Source: Thalassobaculum litoreum DSM 18839
GTDB lineage: Bacteria; Pseudomonadota; Alphaproteobacteria; Thalassobaculales; Thalassobaculaceae
Assembly: GCF_900102465.1 (NCBI RefSeq)
Contig: NZ_FNBW01000014.1
Span: forward strand, 84,819-148,818
Reading direction: 5' to 3'
Length of the DNA stretch: 64,000 nt
Under the pieces are notes generated by a model. It was not told where the DNA came from. It made no database searches and saw only the letters and a program-made list of their open reading frames with translations. Below are positions 35,039 through 43,700 of this stretch, in pieces (the first letter of the stretch is position 1; every line of letters begins with the position of its first letter). The position numbers and the translations under genes are program-made.

Positions 35039-36622
35039 TCAGGGACCGGGCGGCCGTTTCGGGCGGCGCAGGAACAGTACGGCGGGGATCAGCGCGAAGA
35101 ACACGATCGCCAGGGTCGTGAAGTCCTGCAGGAAGGACTGCAGCTCCGCCTGCCGGCTCACGGTGCGGGCGATCACCGCCAGCGCCATCTGGTGCGCCTC
35201 GGAGGCCGGCGCGCCGTTGGCGATCAGCCCCTGCTCGATCTGCCGCACGCGCTCCAGATAGCCTGGGTCGAGGGCCGAGACATGGCCGATCAGGTCCACC
35301 CGGTTGGTCTGGGAACCCCGGGCCAGCCAGGTGGACAGCAGGGCGATGCCGACGCTGCCGCCGAGGTTGCGCGACAGGTTGATCAGGGCGGAGGCCTGAT
35401 TGTTCTTGCCCGGCGGCAGGCCGATATAGGCCATGGACGAGATCGGGATGAACAGAAAGCCGAGGCCGGCGGCCTGCAGCATCCGGGCATGGGCGATGGT
35501 CCAGAAGTCCACGTCCAGGGTGAAGCCGCTCATCAGGATCAGGCCCGAGGCCGAGCAGATCAGGCCGAAGGCGATCAGGTAGCGGGCGTCCACCACGCCG
35601 ACGAGCCGGCCGACGATCGGCATCGCCGCCATGATCATGAAGCCACCGGGCGACAGCACCATGCCGGCCTGCATCGCCGTGTAGCCGTAGAGCGACTGGA
35701 CGAACTGCGGCAGCAGGGCGGTCGAGCCGAGCAGCACGAAGCCGAGCATGAACATCATCGCGTTGGCGAGCGCGAAGTTGCGGTCGCGCAGCAGGGACAG
35801 GTCGACGATCGGGTCGTCGCTGCTGAGCTCCCACCACACGAAGGCGACCAGCCCGACCACCGCGATGACCGCCATGATCACGATGAAATGGGAGGTGAAC
35901 CAGTCCTCCTCCTGGCCTTTGTCGAGCAGGATCTGCAGGCAGCCGAGACCCAGGGCGAGCAGACCGAAGCCGATATAGTCGATGCGGATGCCGGCGGCCC
36001 GGCGGCGCTTGACCTCCTCCTTCGCCGCCTCCGGATCCTCGATCAGCGCCTCGACCAGCAGCCAGAGCACGATGGAGACCGGCACGTTGACCAGGAAGAT
36101 CCAGTGCCAGCTGAAATTGTCGGTGATCCAGCCGCCCAGGGTCGGGCCGATGGCCGGGGCGAACACCACGGAGATTCCGTACATGGCGAAGGCCATGGCG
36201 CGCTGATGCGGCGGGAAGGTATCGGCCAGGATCGCCTGGCTGACCGGCTGCAGCCCGCCGCCGGTCAGGCCCTGCAGCGTGCGCGCCAGGATCAGCAGCT
36301 CCAGGGTCGGCGCCAGGCCGCAGAGCAGCGAAGCCACGCCGAACCCGGCGATGCACATCATGTAGAACTTCTTGCGGCCGATCACCGTCGACAGCCAGCC
36401 ACTCAGCGGCAGGATGATCGCGTTCGTGACCAGATAGGAGGTCAGGATCCAGGTCGACTGGTCGCGCGACGCCGACAGGCTGCCGGCGATATGCGGCAGG
36501 GCGACATTGGCGATGGAGAGGTCGAGCACCTCCATGAACGCGGCCATCGCCACCACCGGGGCGATGATCCACGGATTGACCTTGCGCCGCCCGGCGGGGG
36601 CGGGAGGCGCCGCGTCGCTCAT
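35039..36622 (-). CDS. MFS multidrug exporter, EmrB/DHA2 family
   Basis: A 527-residue inner-membrane antiporter with about 14 hydrophobic segments. Signature: MEVLDLSIANVALPHIAGSL in helix 1 and GISVVFAPAIGPTLGGWI (motif C, about residue 145). The start overlaps the stop of the EmrA-like gene by 4 bases (36619-36622), so both are one pump unit that would expel hydrophobic compounds through an outer-membrane channel. Control by the divergent TetR gene is likely, as a clear operator lies between. Confidence 0.93.
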   Translation of the reverse strand: MSDAAPPAPAGRRKVNPWIIAPVVAMAAFMEVLDLSIANVALPHIAGSLSASRDQSTWILTSYLVTNAIILPLSGWLSTVIGRKKFYMMCIAGFGVASLLCGLAPTLELLILARTLQGLTGGGLQPVSQAILADTFPPHQRAMAFAMYGISVVFAPAIGPTLGGWITDNFSWHWIFLVNVPVSIVLWLLVEALIEDPEAAKEEVKRRRAAGIRIDYIGFGLLALGLGCLQILLDKGQEEDWFTSHFIVIMAVIAVVGLVAFVWWELSSDDPIVDLSLLRDRNFALANAMMFMLGFVLLGSTALLPQFVQSLYGYTAMQAGMVLSPGGFMIMAAMPIVGRLVGVVDARYLIAFGLICSASGLILMSGFTLDVDFWTIAHARMLQAAGLGFLFIPISSMAYIGLPPGKNNQASALINLSRNLGGSVGIALLSTWLARGSQTNRVDLIGHVSALDPGYLERVRQIEQGLIANGAPASEAHQMALAVIARTVSRQAELQSFLQDFTTLAIVFFALIPAVLFLRRPKRPPGP

Positions 36623-37824
36623 TCGGGAGCGCTTCCCTCGTCGTCCACATGCACGATCGGAATCACCGACATGCCGAGCGACAGCGGCCGCCGCGGGTCG
36701 AGCCCGTCGATGATGACGATCTTCACCGGCACCCGCTGCACCACCTTCACGTAGTTGCCGGTGGCGTTCTCGGTCGGCAGCAGGCTGAAATAGGAGCCCG
36801 TACCCCGGCCGATCGTATCGACCCGACCGGTCAGGACCAGGTCCGGATAGGCGTCGACCGCGATGTCGACGCTCTGGCCGACCCGCATGTCGGTGAGCTG
36901 GGTCTCCTTGAAATTGGCGACCACCCAGGGCTGGCCGAACACGACGGAGGCCAGGGCCTGGCCGGTCTGCACGAGCTGGCCGACCACCACCGACTTCTTG
37001 GTGACGGTGCCGTCATGGGCGGCGACGATCCTGGTGTGGTCGAGGGCCACGCGGGCGGCGCGCAGCGACGCCTCGGCCTCATGCACGGCGGCCTTGGCGG
37101 CGTCGCGTTCGGCCTCCCGGGCGACGATCTCGCGGCGGGCGGCCCGCACCGTCTCGATGGCGGCCTCGGCCCGGCGCACCTCGGCGAGCGCGGCGGCGAC
37201 GGCGCTGCGGGCGGCCTTGACCTGGGCGCCAGTGGTGCGCGCCCGTGCCTCGGCGGATTCCAGCCGCTGCTTGGAGGCGAAGTCGGAGCGGCTGAGCTGG
37301 CGGTAGCGTGCCGCGTCGGCGGCGGCCTGGCTGGACTCCGCCTCGGCGGCGGTCACATCGGCCTGGCGTTGGGCCAGGGTGCTTTCGGCCAGATCCTTCG
37401 CCGCCTGCGCTTCGGCCAAGCGGGCCTCGGTATCGGCCTCGCTGTAGGACAGGTCGGCTTCGGCCCGGGCGGCATCGGCGTGGGCGCGCACCAGCGCGGC
37501 CTCCGCCTCGGCCACGCGGGCCTCCGCGTCGGCGGATTCGATCTCGACCAGCACCGCGTTCTGCATCACCGCCGATCCCTCGGCGAAATGCACCGCGATC
37601 ACCCGTCCGGTGACCTCGCTGGCGACCATCTGGGTGTCGCCCTCGACGAAGGCGTTGTCGGTCTCCTCCTTGCCCAGCCCGTGCAGCCACCAGAAGGTTC
37701 CGGCCGCACCGGCGACGGTCAGGACGGTGGCGAGGAACATCACCCGGCGGCGCTTCTTCGAGCTGGTGCCGGCGGGCTGCTCGGCCGCGTCCCCGCGGGC
37801 CTCTTTCGGTGACTGGGCGTCCAC
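36619..37824 (-). CDS. HlyD/EmrA family membrane fusion protein
   Basis: A 401-residue adaptor with one N-terminal membrane helix (about 28-48, VMFLATVLTVAGAAGTFWWL), the lipoyl half TDNAFVEGDTQMVASEVTGR, a long Ala/Glu-rich coiled coil (about 100-225) and the second half LDHTRIVAAHDGTVTKKSVV. It is the first gene of the emrAB unit; its start is 47 bases from the palindrome at 37871-37887. Confidence 0.93.
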   Translation of the reverse strand: MDAQSPKEARGDAAEQPAGTSSKKRRRVMFLATVLTVAGAAGTFWWLHGLGKEETDNAFVEGDTQMVASEVTGRVIAVHFAEGSAVMQNAVLVEIESADAEARVAEAEAALVRAHADAARAEADLSYSEADTEARLAEAQAAKDLAESTLAQRQADVTAAEAESSQAAADAARYRQLSRSDFASKQRLESAEARARTTGAQVKAARSAVAAALAEVRRAEAAIETVRAARREIVAREAERDAAKAAVHEAEASLRAARVALDHTRIVAAHDGTVTKKSVVVGQLVQTGQALASVVFGQPWVVANFKETQLTDMRVGQSVDIAVDAYPDLVLTGRVDTIGRGTGSYFSLLPTENATGNYVKVVQRVPVKIVIIDGLDPRRPLSLGMSVIPIVHVDDEGSAPE

Positions 37825-37870
37825 CGGGCGACTCCATAGCTGACGCGCGAATTCGAGATGGATGCTACTG

Positions 37871-37887
37871 AACTGAACCGTTCAGTT
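37871..37887. promoter_or_regulatory. TetR-type operator
   Basis: AACTGAACCGTTCAGTT is a perfect 17-bp palindrome around a central C, placed between the divergent emrA and tetR genes. It is the form expected for a TetR/AcrR repressor acting on both promoters. Confidence 0.75.
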
Positions 37888-37949
37888 TTGTATTGCGCAC
37901 ACATGGAAGATCACGTAGGCCACGTCAAGCTCCATCCGCAGGGACGGCC

Positions 37950-38615
37950 ATGACAAGACGCGCTGACGGTCCACGCACCCCTTCTCGAAAGCCCCTGCAG
38001 AGCCCCTGCATGGCGGAGGACGGCGGTCAGGATCCGAAGACCCGGCAGATTCTGAACGCCGCCGCGGCCGCCTTCATGGAGCACGGGTTCGGGCCCGCCT
38101 CGGTGGACCTGATCGCCCGCAATGCCGGCGTGTCGAAGGCCACGGTCTACACCCGCTTCGCCTCCAAGGAGGCGATGTTCGAGGCGGTGGTGGAGCGCGA
38201 GCGCCAGCGTCGGCATCTGGACGACGTCCTGACCGGCAGCCACCCGGATTTCGAGGCCCGCCTGCGCGCCTGGGCGGAAGGCATGGTGGAGGTCTTCACC
38301 AGTCCGGTGACGGCCAAGGTCTACCGCATGGTGGTGGCGGAGAGCCCGCGCTTTCCCGAGTTGGGCCGGGCGTTCTACCGCTCCGCGCCGCAAGCCTCGC
38401 GGGAACGGCTGGCCCGTCAGCTCGTCGAGCATGGCGCCGCGGCGGGTCTGGCGATCGACGACCCGATGCAGGCGGCCGCAGATTTCATCGGGCTGCTGCG
38501 CGGCGATCTCCAGCTTCGCGTGCTGCTCGATGTGGAGCACCAGCCCGATGCCAACCGCATCCACGCCATCGCCGACCACGCGGTCCGACTGTTCCTGAAG
38601 GCGTACCGGGCCTAG
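37950..38615 (+). CDS. TetR/AcrR family transcriptional regulator
   Basis: A 221-residue repressor with an N-terminal helix-turn-helix region visible as ILNAAAAAFMEHGFGPASVD and AGVSKATVYTRFASKEAMF. The C-terminal part (about 85-221) is the ligand-binding domain of the AefR-like type. It is divergent from emrAB, with a shared palindrome, so it should repress the pump and itself. ATG 37950 has AGGGACGG upstream; ATG 38010 nearer the helix-turn-helix is a possible alternative. Confidence 0.88.
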   Translation: MTRRADGPRTPSRKPLQSPCMAEDGGQDPKTRQILNAAAAAFMEHGFGPASVDLIARNAGVSKATVYTRFASKEAMFEAVVERERQRRHLDDVLTGSHPDFEARLRAWAEGMVEVFTSPVTAKVYRMVVAESPRFPELGRAFYRSAPQASRERLARQLVEHGAAAGLAIDDPMQAAADFIGLLRGDLQLRVLLDVEHQPDANRIHAIADHAVRLFLKAYRA

Positions 38616-38639
38616 AACGCCGGACTACGAGCGCCGGTC

Positions 38640-39540
38640 CTAGAGCGCAGGGGCGGTGAAGCCCGCGATCCCCTCCTGCTCCAGCCAGGCGGCGACCCGC
38701 AGGCACAGGTCCTCCCGCCAGGGGGCGGCGATCACCTGCACGCCAATAGGCAAGCCCTTGCCCCGCACCGGCATCGAGCGATCCGAGCACCGGCTCCACC
38801 GGCCGGCCGGCGCAGGCGGCGTCACCGTCGGCCGGGCCCTGCATCGCATCGTAGGCCAGGGCGAGGTCGCGCACCGAACGGGCGAAGGGACCGAGATGGT
38901 CGAGGCTGTCGCAGAACGGAAAGCTGCCCGCGCGGGTCAGCCGGCCGTAGGTCGGCTTCAGCCCGAAGGTGCCGCAGAACGAGGCCGGCACGCGAATGGA
39001 ACCGTTGGTGTCTGAGCCCAGGGTCAGCGCGGCGAGGCCGGCGGCCATGGCCGAGCCGCTGCCCGAGGACGAACCACCGGCCATCCGGCTCGGGTCGTGC
39101 GGATTGCGGCAGGCCCCGTCATGGGCGTTCTCGCCGGTGAAGTCATAAGCGTATTCGCCCATGTTCAGCCCGCCGATCAGCACCGCACCGGCCGCCGACA
39201 ACCGCTCGATCAACACACCGTCGCGTGAGGCGGGCGGCAGGTCGCGGTTGATCTTCGACCCCGCGCGCGTCGGCAGTCCCGTAATGTCGAACAGGTTCTT
39301 CACCGCGTAGGGCACGCCGGCCAGCGGCGGCAGCGGCCTGCCCGCCGTCCGGTCGGCGTCGATCGATCGGGCCTGGGCCAGGGCGCGCTCGGCGGTGACG
39401 TCGGTGACGGCGTTGACCGCCGGGTTCACGTCGGCGACCCGGCCGAGGGCCGACCGCGCCACGTCCTCGGCGGTGACGGTGCCGGCGGCGACCGCCCGGG
39501 CGATCTTCCAGGCGGGGGAGAACGCGCCGAGGTCGCTCAC
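38640..39540 (-). pseudogene. atzE: AtzE-like amidase, internal deletion with frameshift
   Basis: Minus-strand remains of a 1-carboxybiuret hydrolase-like amidase. The first part (39540 to about 38780, starting at GTG 39540) has the amidase Lys in VPYAVKNLFD, the Gly/Ser loop MAGGSSSGSGSAMAAG and GSDTNGSIRVPASFCG, and ends with YDAMQGPADGDAACAGRPV. It then jumps frame to a normal C-terminus GLPIGVQVIAAPWREDL that ends at 38640. The roughly 160 residues usually between these blocks are absent, and the total length (901) is not a multiple of three. The triad residues remain, but most of the C-terminal half is lost, so activity is unlikely. Its start overlaps the AtzH-AtzG gene as GTGA. Confidence 0.82.
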
Positions 39541-40142
39541 CGCGTCTCCTCCGGCGCGTAGACCGGCGCCAGGGCGAGGGTTCCCTCCGGTACCGGCGCG
39601 GCCTCCAGCAGCTCCGCCATCTCCCGGGCGATGGCGAGGTACGGGGCCACCGCGGCGATCCGCTCCTCGTCCAGATCGAGACCCAGCGCCGGGGCCGCCG
39701 CACGGATAAAGGCGTCCGGATCGAAGGCTGATGCGGCCATGGCGTCCTCGCTGGGGCGCGGGTCGGATACGGGCAGAAGGCTGACGTGGGCGGCGACGAC
39801 GCGCCAGCCGTCGGGCATGCGCACCCAGGTCTGGCTCTGGCGGCCCCTGCGGCCGCTGGACACGCGGCGGTATTCGGTGAAGGCGGTGGCGTGGTCGCGG
39901 CCGTAGGTGGTGACGACCGTGCGGGTCAGGTCGCGGGCGTTGTCGCTGACGTCGCGGCCGCTGCGGTAGCCGGCGATCTCCGCGTAGCCGTACAGGGCCT
40001 CCTGCGGCCCGTAGCGGATGGTCTCGTCCGCCTCCCAGAACAGCTCGTTCAGCACGGCGACGTCGTTCGCCATCAGCGCCGCCTCGTAGCGTCGGAAGGC
40101 TTCCGTCACCTCGGCCAGAACCTCGGGGATGTTGATCTCCAC
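39537..40142 (-). CDS. AtzH-AtzG fusion protein
   Basis: A 201-residue protein in two parts. Residues about 1-130 are an SnoaL/NTF2-like AtzH (DUF3225) domain, with EAFRRYEAALMANDVAVLNE, GYAEIAGYRSGRD and RQSQTWVRMPDGWRVVAAHV. Residues about 134-201 match AtzG (DUF4089), with FDPDAFIRAAAPALGLDLDE and VAPYLAIAREMAELL. AtzH is known as a dicarboxyurea hydrolase and AtzG as the small subunit that stabilises AtzE. The two are normally separate proteins; here one frame joins them with no stop. An internal restart at MAASAFDPD could also give free AtzG. The partner AtzE is broken. Confidence 0.8.
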   Translation of the reverse strand: MEINIPEVLAEVTEAFRRYEAALMANDVAVLNELFWEADETIRYGPQEALYGYAEIAGYRSGRDVSDNARDLTRTVVTTYGRDHATAFTEYRRVSSGRRGRQSQTWVRMPDGWRVVAAHVSLLPVSDPRPSEDAMAASAFDPDAFIRAAAPALGLDLDEERIAAVAPYLAIAREMAELLEAAPVPEGTLALAPVYAPEETR

Positions 40143-40152
40143 GGGCGGGCTC

Positions 40153-41796
40153 CTACTCGGCCGCCTTGGCGAGAGCGGGGGTCGCGGCGATCGCGGCCGG
40201 CGGCATCGGCGTGGCGTCGAGCAGGCTGCGGGTATAGGGATCGGACGGCGCGCGCATCACCGCCTCCGCCGTGCCTTCCTCCACCACCCTGCCCTCGCGC
40301 ATCACGATCACCCGGTCGCAGAGCAGGCGGACCACATGCAGGTCGTGGCTGACGAACAGGTAGCTGACGCCCAGCTTGGCGCGCAGCTCCGCCAGCAGGT
40401 TCAGCACGATCGCCTGGATCGAAACGTCCAGGGCGGCGGTCGGCTCGTCCAGGATCAGCAGCCGCGGCCGCGAGGCCAGCGCCCGGGCGATGCCGACCCG
40501 CGCCTTCTGACCGCCGGAGAGCTGGTGCGGGAACCGGTCGAGCAGGGTCAGGGGCAGGCCGACCTGGGCCGCCAGTTCCTCCACCCGCCCGGCCGGCCTC
40601 TCGTCGGTCAACCGGCGGATCGGATCGGCGATCGCCTGGCGGGCGGTGAAGCGCGGGTTGATGCTGTCGGTGGCGTCCTGGAACACCATCTGCAGGCTGC
40701 CGCGCCGCGGATCGCGGGAGAATTTGGCGGCCGGGGTGTCGGTCAGCGGCCTGCCGTCCAGCAGGATCTCGCCGCCGGTCGGGTCGAGCAGGCGCATGAT
40801 CATGGCGGAGGTGGTGGACTTGCCGCAGCCGCTCTCGCCGACCAGACCCAGGGTCTCGCCCTCGCGGATCACGAAGGAGATGCCGTCCACCGCGACGGAT
40901 TCCGACGCGCCCCGGCCGAACACCTTGCGCAGGTTGCGGACCTGCAGCAGCGGCGCGCCCGGCACCGGTCGGACGGGAGAGGGTGCCGGCGGCTCCAGCA
41001 GGTCGCCGACCTCCGCGCCCGGTCTCGGCGTGGCCCGGATCAGGCGGCGCGTATAGGCGTGCCGCGGATCGGCGAACAGCGCCTTGGGGTCGCCCGCCTC
41101 GACCACCGCACCGTCCTTCATGACGACAATCTTGTCGCAGTACTCCGCCGCCAGCCCGAGGTCGTGGGTGATCAGGATGGAGCTCATTCCCCGGCTCTTG
41201 GTCAGCTCGGCCAGCAGGTCCATCACCACCTTCTGGGTGGTCACGTCCAGGCCGGTGGTCGGCTCGTCGGCGATCAGCAGGCGCGGATCGCAGGCCAGCG
41301 CGATGGCGATCACCACCCGCTGGCACATGCCGCCCGACAGCTCGAACGGATAGGCGTCGTAACGCGCCTCCGGATCGGCGATCCGGACCGCCCGCAACGC
41401 CTCGATCGCCTTGGCTTTCGCGGTGGAACGGGTCGCCCGGTTGTGACGGCGCAGCACGTCTTCGATCTGGTGGCCGACCTTGCGGATCGGGTTCAGCGCG
41501 GCGCGCGGGTTCTGGAACACCATGGAGATCTCGCGGCCGCGCAGCTCCCGCATCTCGCGGTCCGACATGGCGGTGAGGTCGATCCCGTCGAAGGTGATCC
41601 GGCCGCCGGCGATCCGGCCGCTGCGCTCCAGGATGCGCATGACGGCGTAGGAGCTGACCGACTTGCCCGACCCGCTCTCGCCGACGATGCCCAGGGTCTC
41701 GCCCTTGGCGAGCGAGAAGCTGACGCCGCGCACCGCGTCCACGGTGCCGCGCCGGGTGGAGAAGCTGACGCTGAGATCCTGGACATCGAGGAACAT
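40153..41796 (-). CDS. Dipeptide-type ABC transporter ATP-binding protein (DppD-DppF fusion)
   Basis: A 547-residue protein with two full ABC ATPases. The first has Walker A GESGSGKS (about residue 38), signature [12 protein letters not shown] and Walker [14 protein letters not shown]; the second has GESGCGKST (about 325), [15 protein letters not shown] and [13 protein letters not shown]. Both halves are of the oligopeptide importer type. It is the last gene of the ABC operon 45305 to 40153 and is followed by the AtzH-AtzG gene after 10 bases, so the importer probably brings in the amide or urea-like substrate of the Atz enzymes. Confidence 0.93.
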   Translation of the reverse strand: MFLDVQDLSVSFSTRRGTVDAVRGVSFSLAKGETLGIVGESGSGKSVSSYAVMRILERSGRIAGGRITFDGIDLTAMSDREMRELRGREISMVFQNPRAALNPIRKVGHQIEDVLRRHNRATRSTAKAKAIEALRAVRIADPEARYDAYPFELSGGMCQRVVIAIALACDPRLLIADEPTTGLDVTTQKVVMDLLAELTKSRGMSSILITHDLGLAAEYCDKIVVMKDGAVVEAGDPKALFADPRHAYTRRLIRATPRPGAEVGDLLEPPAPSPVRPVPGAPLLQVRNLRKVFGRGASESVAVDGISFVIREGETLGLVGESGCGKSTTSAMIMRLLDPTGGEILLDGRPLTDTPAAKFSRDPRRGSLQMVFQDATDSINPRFTARQAIADPIRRLTDERPAGRVEELAAQVGLPLTLLDRFPHQLSGGQKARVGIARALASRPRLLILDEPTAALDVSIQAIVLNLLAELRAKLGVSYLFVSHDLHVVRLLCDRVIVMREGRVVEEGTAEAVMRAPSDPYTRSLLDATPMPPAAIAATPALAKAAE

Positions 41797-41799
41797 GGC

Positions 41800-42672
41800 T
41801 TACGTCCTTTGCCGGGGATCGAAAATATCGCGCAGACCGTCGCCCAGCAGGTTGAAGGCGAAGACCGCCGTCATCAGGGCGAGGCCGGGGAAGAAGGCGA
41901 GCCACCACTCGCCGGAGACGACGAAGTTGGCGCCCTCCGCCACCATGATCCCCCACTCGGCGGTCGGCGGTCGCACGCCCAGGCCGATGAAGGACAGGCC
42001 GGCGGCATTGAGGATCGCCCAGCCCATGTTGAGCGAGATCTGCACCATCATCGGCGGCAGGGCGTTGGGGAAGATGTGGAAGGCCAGCACCTGGATGTCG
42101 GTGTTGCCGGACAGCCGGGCGGCCTGGGCGAAGCCGGCGTTGCGGCGGATCCGCACCTCGGCGCGGGCGACCCGGGCGTAGAACGGCAGGTTGATGATGG
42201 CGGTGGCGTAGATGATGTTCTCCACCGTGTTGCCCATCGCCGCGACGATGCCCATGGCCAGCACGAACAGCGGGAAGGCCATGATCGTGTCGACGAACCG
42301 GCCGGTCACCGCGTCGATCCAGCCGCCCCAATAGCCGGCGGCCGATCCGATCGCGGCGCCCACGACGAAGGACAGGGCGACGGCGGCAACCGAGATCATC
42401 AGGTCGAGGCGGGTTGCGATCAGCACGCGGGAGAACACGTCGCGGCCGAGATTGTCGGTGCCGAACCAGTGATCGGCCGAGGGCGGCTGCAGCGCGCGGG
42501 CGGCGTTGGATTCCATCGGGTCGTAGGGCGCCAGTATCGGGCCGAAGACCGCCACCAGCACGATCGTCGCGAACAGGGCGAAGGCGATGGCCGTGATCGG
42601 GTTCTCGCTCAGCACGTAGATCACGTGGTCGAGAAAGCCGCGTTCGCGTGTTTCCGGCGTGGTGGCGCTCAC
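41800..42672 (-). CDS. Dipeptide-type ABC transporter permease (DppC-like)
   Basis: A 290-residue membrane protein with about six hydrophobic segments, N-terminal OppC region (PITAIAFALFATIVLVAVFG), the typical HWFGTDNLGRDVFSRVLIATR (about residue 70) and the coupling loop in RNAGFAQAARLSGNTD. It pairs with the DppB-like permease 3 bases upstream. The substrate is inferred from the neighbouring Atz genes only. Confidence 0.92.
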   Translation of the reverse strand: MSATTPETRERGFLDHVIYVLSENPITAIAFALFATIVLVAVFGPILAPYDPMESNAARALQPPSADHWFGTDNLGRDVFSRVLIATRLDLMISVAAVALSFVVGAAIGSAAGYWGGWIDAVTGRFVDTIMAFPLFVLAMGIVAAMGNTVENIIYATAIINLPFYARVARAEVRIRRNAGFAQAARLSGNTDIQVLAFHIFPNALPPMMVQISLNMGWAILNAAGLSFIGLGVRPPTAEWGIMVAEGANFVVSGEWWLAFFPGLALMTAVFAFNLLGDGLRDIFDPRQRT

Positions 42673-42675
42673 GGT

Positions 42676-43695
42676 CTAGCCCTCCCGGGTGCGGGGATCG
42701 ACGAGCGTGTAGATGATGTCGATCGCCAGGTTCAGCAGGACGAACAGGATCGCCATGGCCAGCACGAAGCCCTGCACGGCGGCGTAGTCGGAGACCACCA
42801 GGGCCTCGACCGCGTAGGAGCCGATGCCGGGCCAGGAGAACACCTTCTCCACCAGCACGTTGGCGCCGAGCATGAAGGAGAAGACCATGCCGAGCGTGGT
42901 CACCACCGGGAGCATGGCGTTCTGGAAGGCATAGCCGAGCACCACCTGCCCCTCGCCGAGCCCGGCGGCGCGGGCGGTGCGGACATAGTCCGAGGACAGG
43001 GCCTGAAGCATGGCGGCCCGCGCCATGCGGGCGAGCGGCGCCAGGGTGAACAGCGCCAGCGTGGTGGCCGGGAGGACGAGCTGGCTCAGCGCGCCGCGTG
43101 CCGTCTCGACGTCGCCGTCCAGCAGCGCGTCGATCACGTAGAACCCGGTCACCTCCGGCGGCGACAGGTAGACGAAGTCGAGCCGGCCCAGCGGCGACGG
43201 CGCCCAGCCCAGCAGGTAGTAGAAGACATAGACCAGCACGATGCCGGTGAAGAAGGTCGGCAGCGACACCCCGGCGGTGACCAGGCCGCGGCAGGCGTGG
43301 TCGATCCAGCTTCCCTGATGCACGGCGGCGGCGATGCCGAGCGGCAGGGCGATGGCGCAGGACAGCAGCAGCGCCGTCAGGGTCAGTTCCAGGGAGGCGG
43401 GCAGCCGGCGGGTCAGTTCCTCCACCACCGGCTGGCCGGTCGACAGGCTGTTGCCGAGATCGCCGACGACCAGATCCTGGACATAGTGCAGGAACTGCAC
43501 CGGCAGCGAGCGATCCAGACCCATGGTGGCCCGGATCTCGGCGATTGAGGCTTCGGTGGCGGCGGGGCCCGCGAAATAGGCTGCCGGGTCGCCCGGCAGC
43601 ATCCGCGTCAGGATGAAGCTGACGATGACCACCCCGACCAGAGCCGGGAGGGCCTGCAGGGTGCGGTACAGCACCAGTTTGGTTCGCGGGCCCAT
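42676..43695 (-). CDS. Dipeptide-type ABC transporter permease (DppB-like)
   Basis: A 339-residue membrane protein with six to seven hydrophobic segments. The N-terminus LQALPALVGVVIVSFILTRM followed by LPGDPA is the DppB hallmark, and the coupling loop is MLQALSSDYVRTARAAGLGE (about residue 222). It is followed by the DppC-like gene after 3 bases and preceded by the binding-protein gene. Confidence 0.92.
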   Translation of the reverse strand: MGPRTKLVLYRTLQALPALVGVVIVSFILTRMLPGDPAAYFAGPAATEASIAEIRATMGLDRSLPVQFLHYVQDLVVGDLGNSLSTGQPVVEELTRRLPASLELTLTALLLSCAIALPLGIAAAVHQGSWIDHACRGLVTAGVSLPTFFTGIVLVYVFYYLLGWAPSPLGRLDFVYLSPPEVTGFYVIDALLDGDVETARGALSQLVLPATTLALFTLAPLARMARAAMLQALSSDYVRTARAAGLGEGQVVLGYAFQNAMLPVVTTLGMVFSFMLGANVLVEKVFSWPGIGSYAVEALVVSDYAAVQGFVLAMAILFVLLNLAIDIIYTLVDPRTREG

Positions 43696-43700
43696 GGCGG

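Noticed and set aside
33746..36754. A 1002-codon open frame on the plus strand
   Set aside because: It runs antisense to the DHDPS-family and EmrB genes and shows the Gln/His/Arg-rich composition of a shadow frame, without domains.
40129..43548. An 1139-codon open frame on the plus strand
   Set aside because: It is antisense to three well-supported ABC transporter genes and has no recognisable motif.
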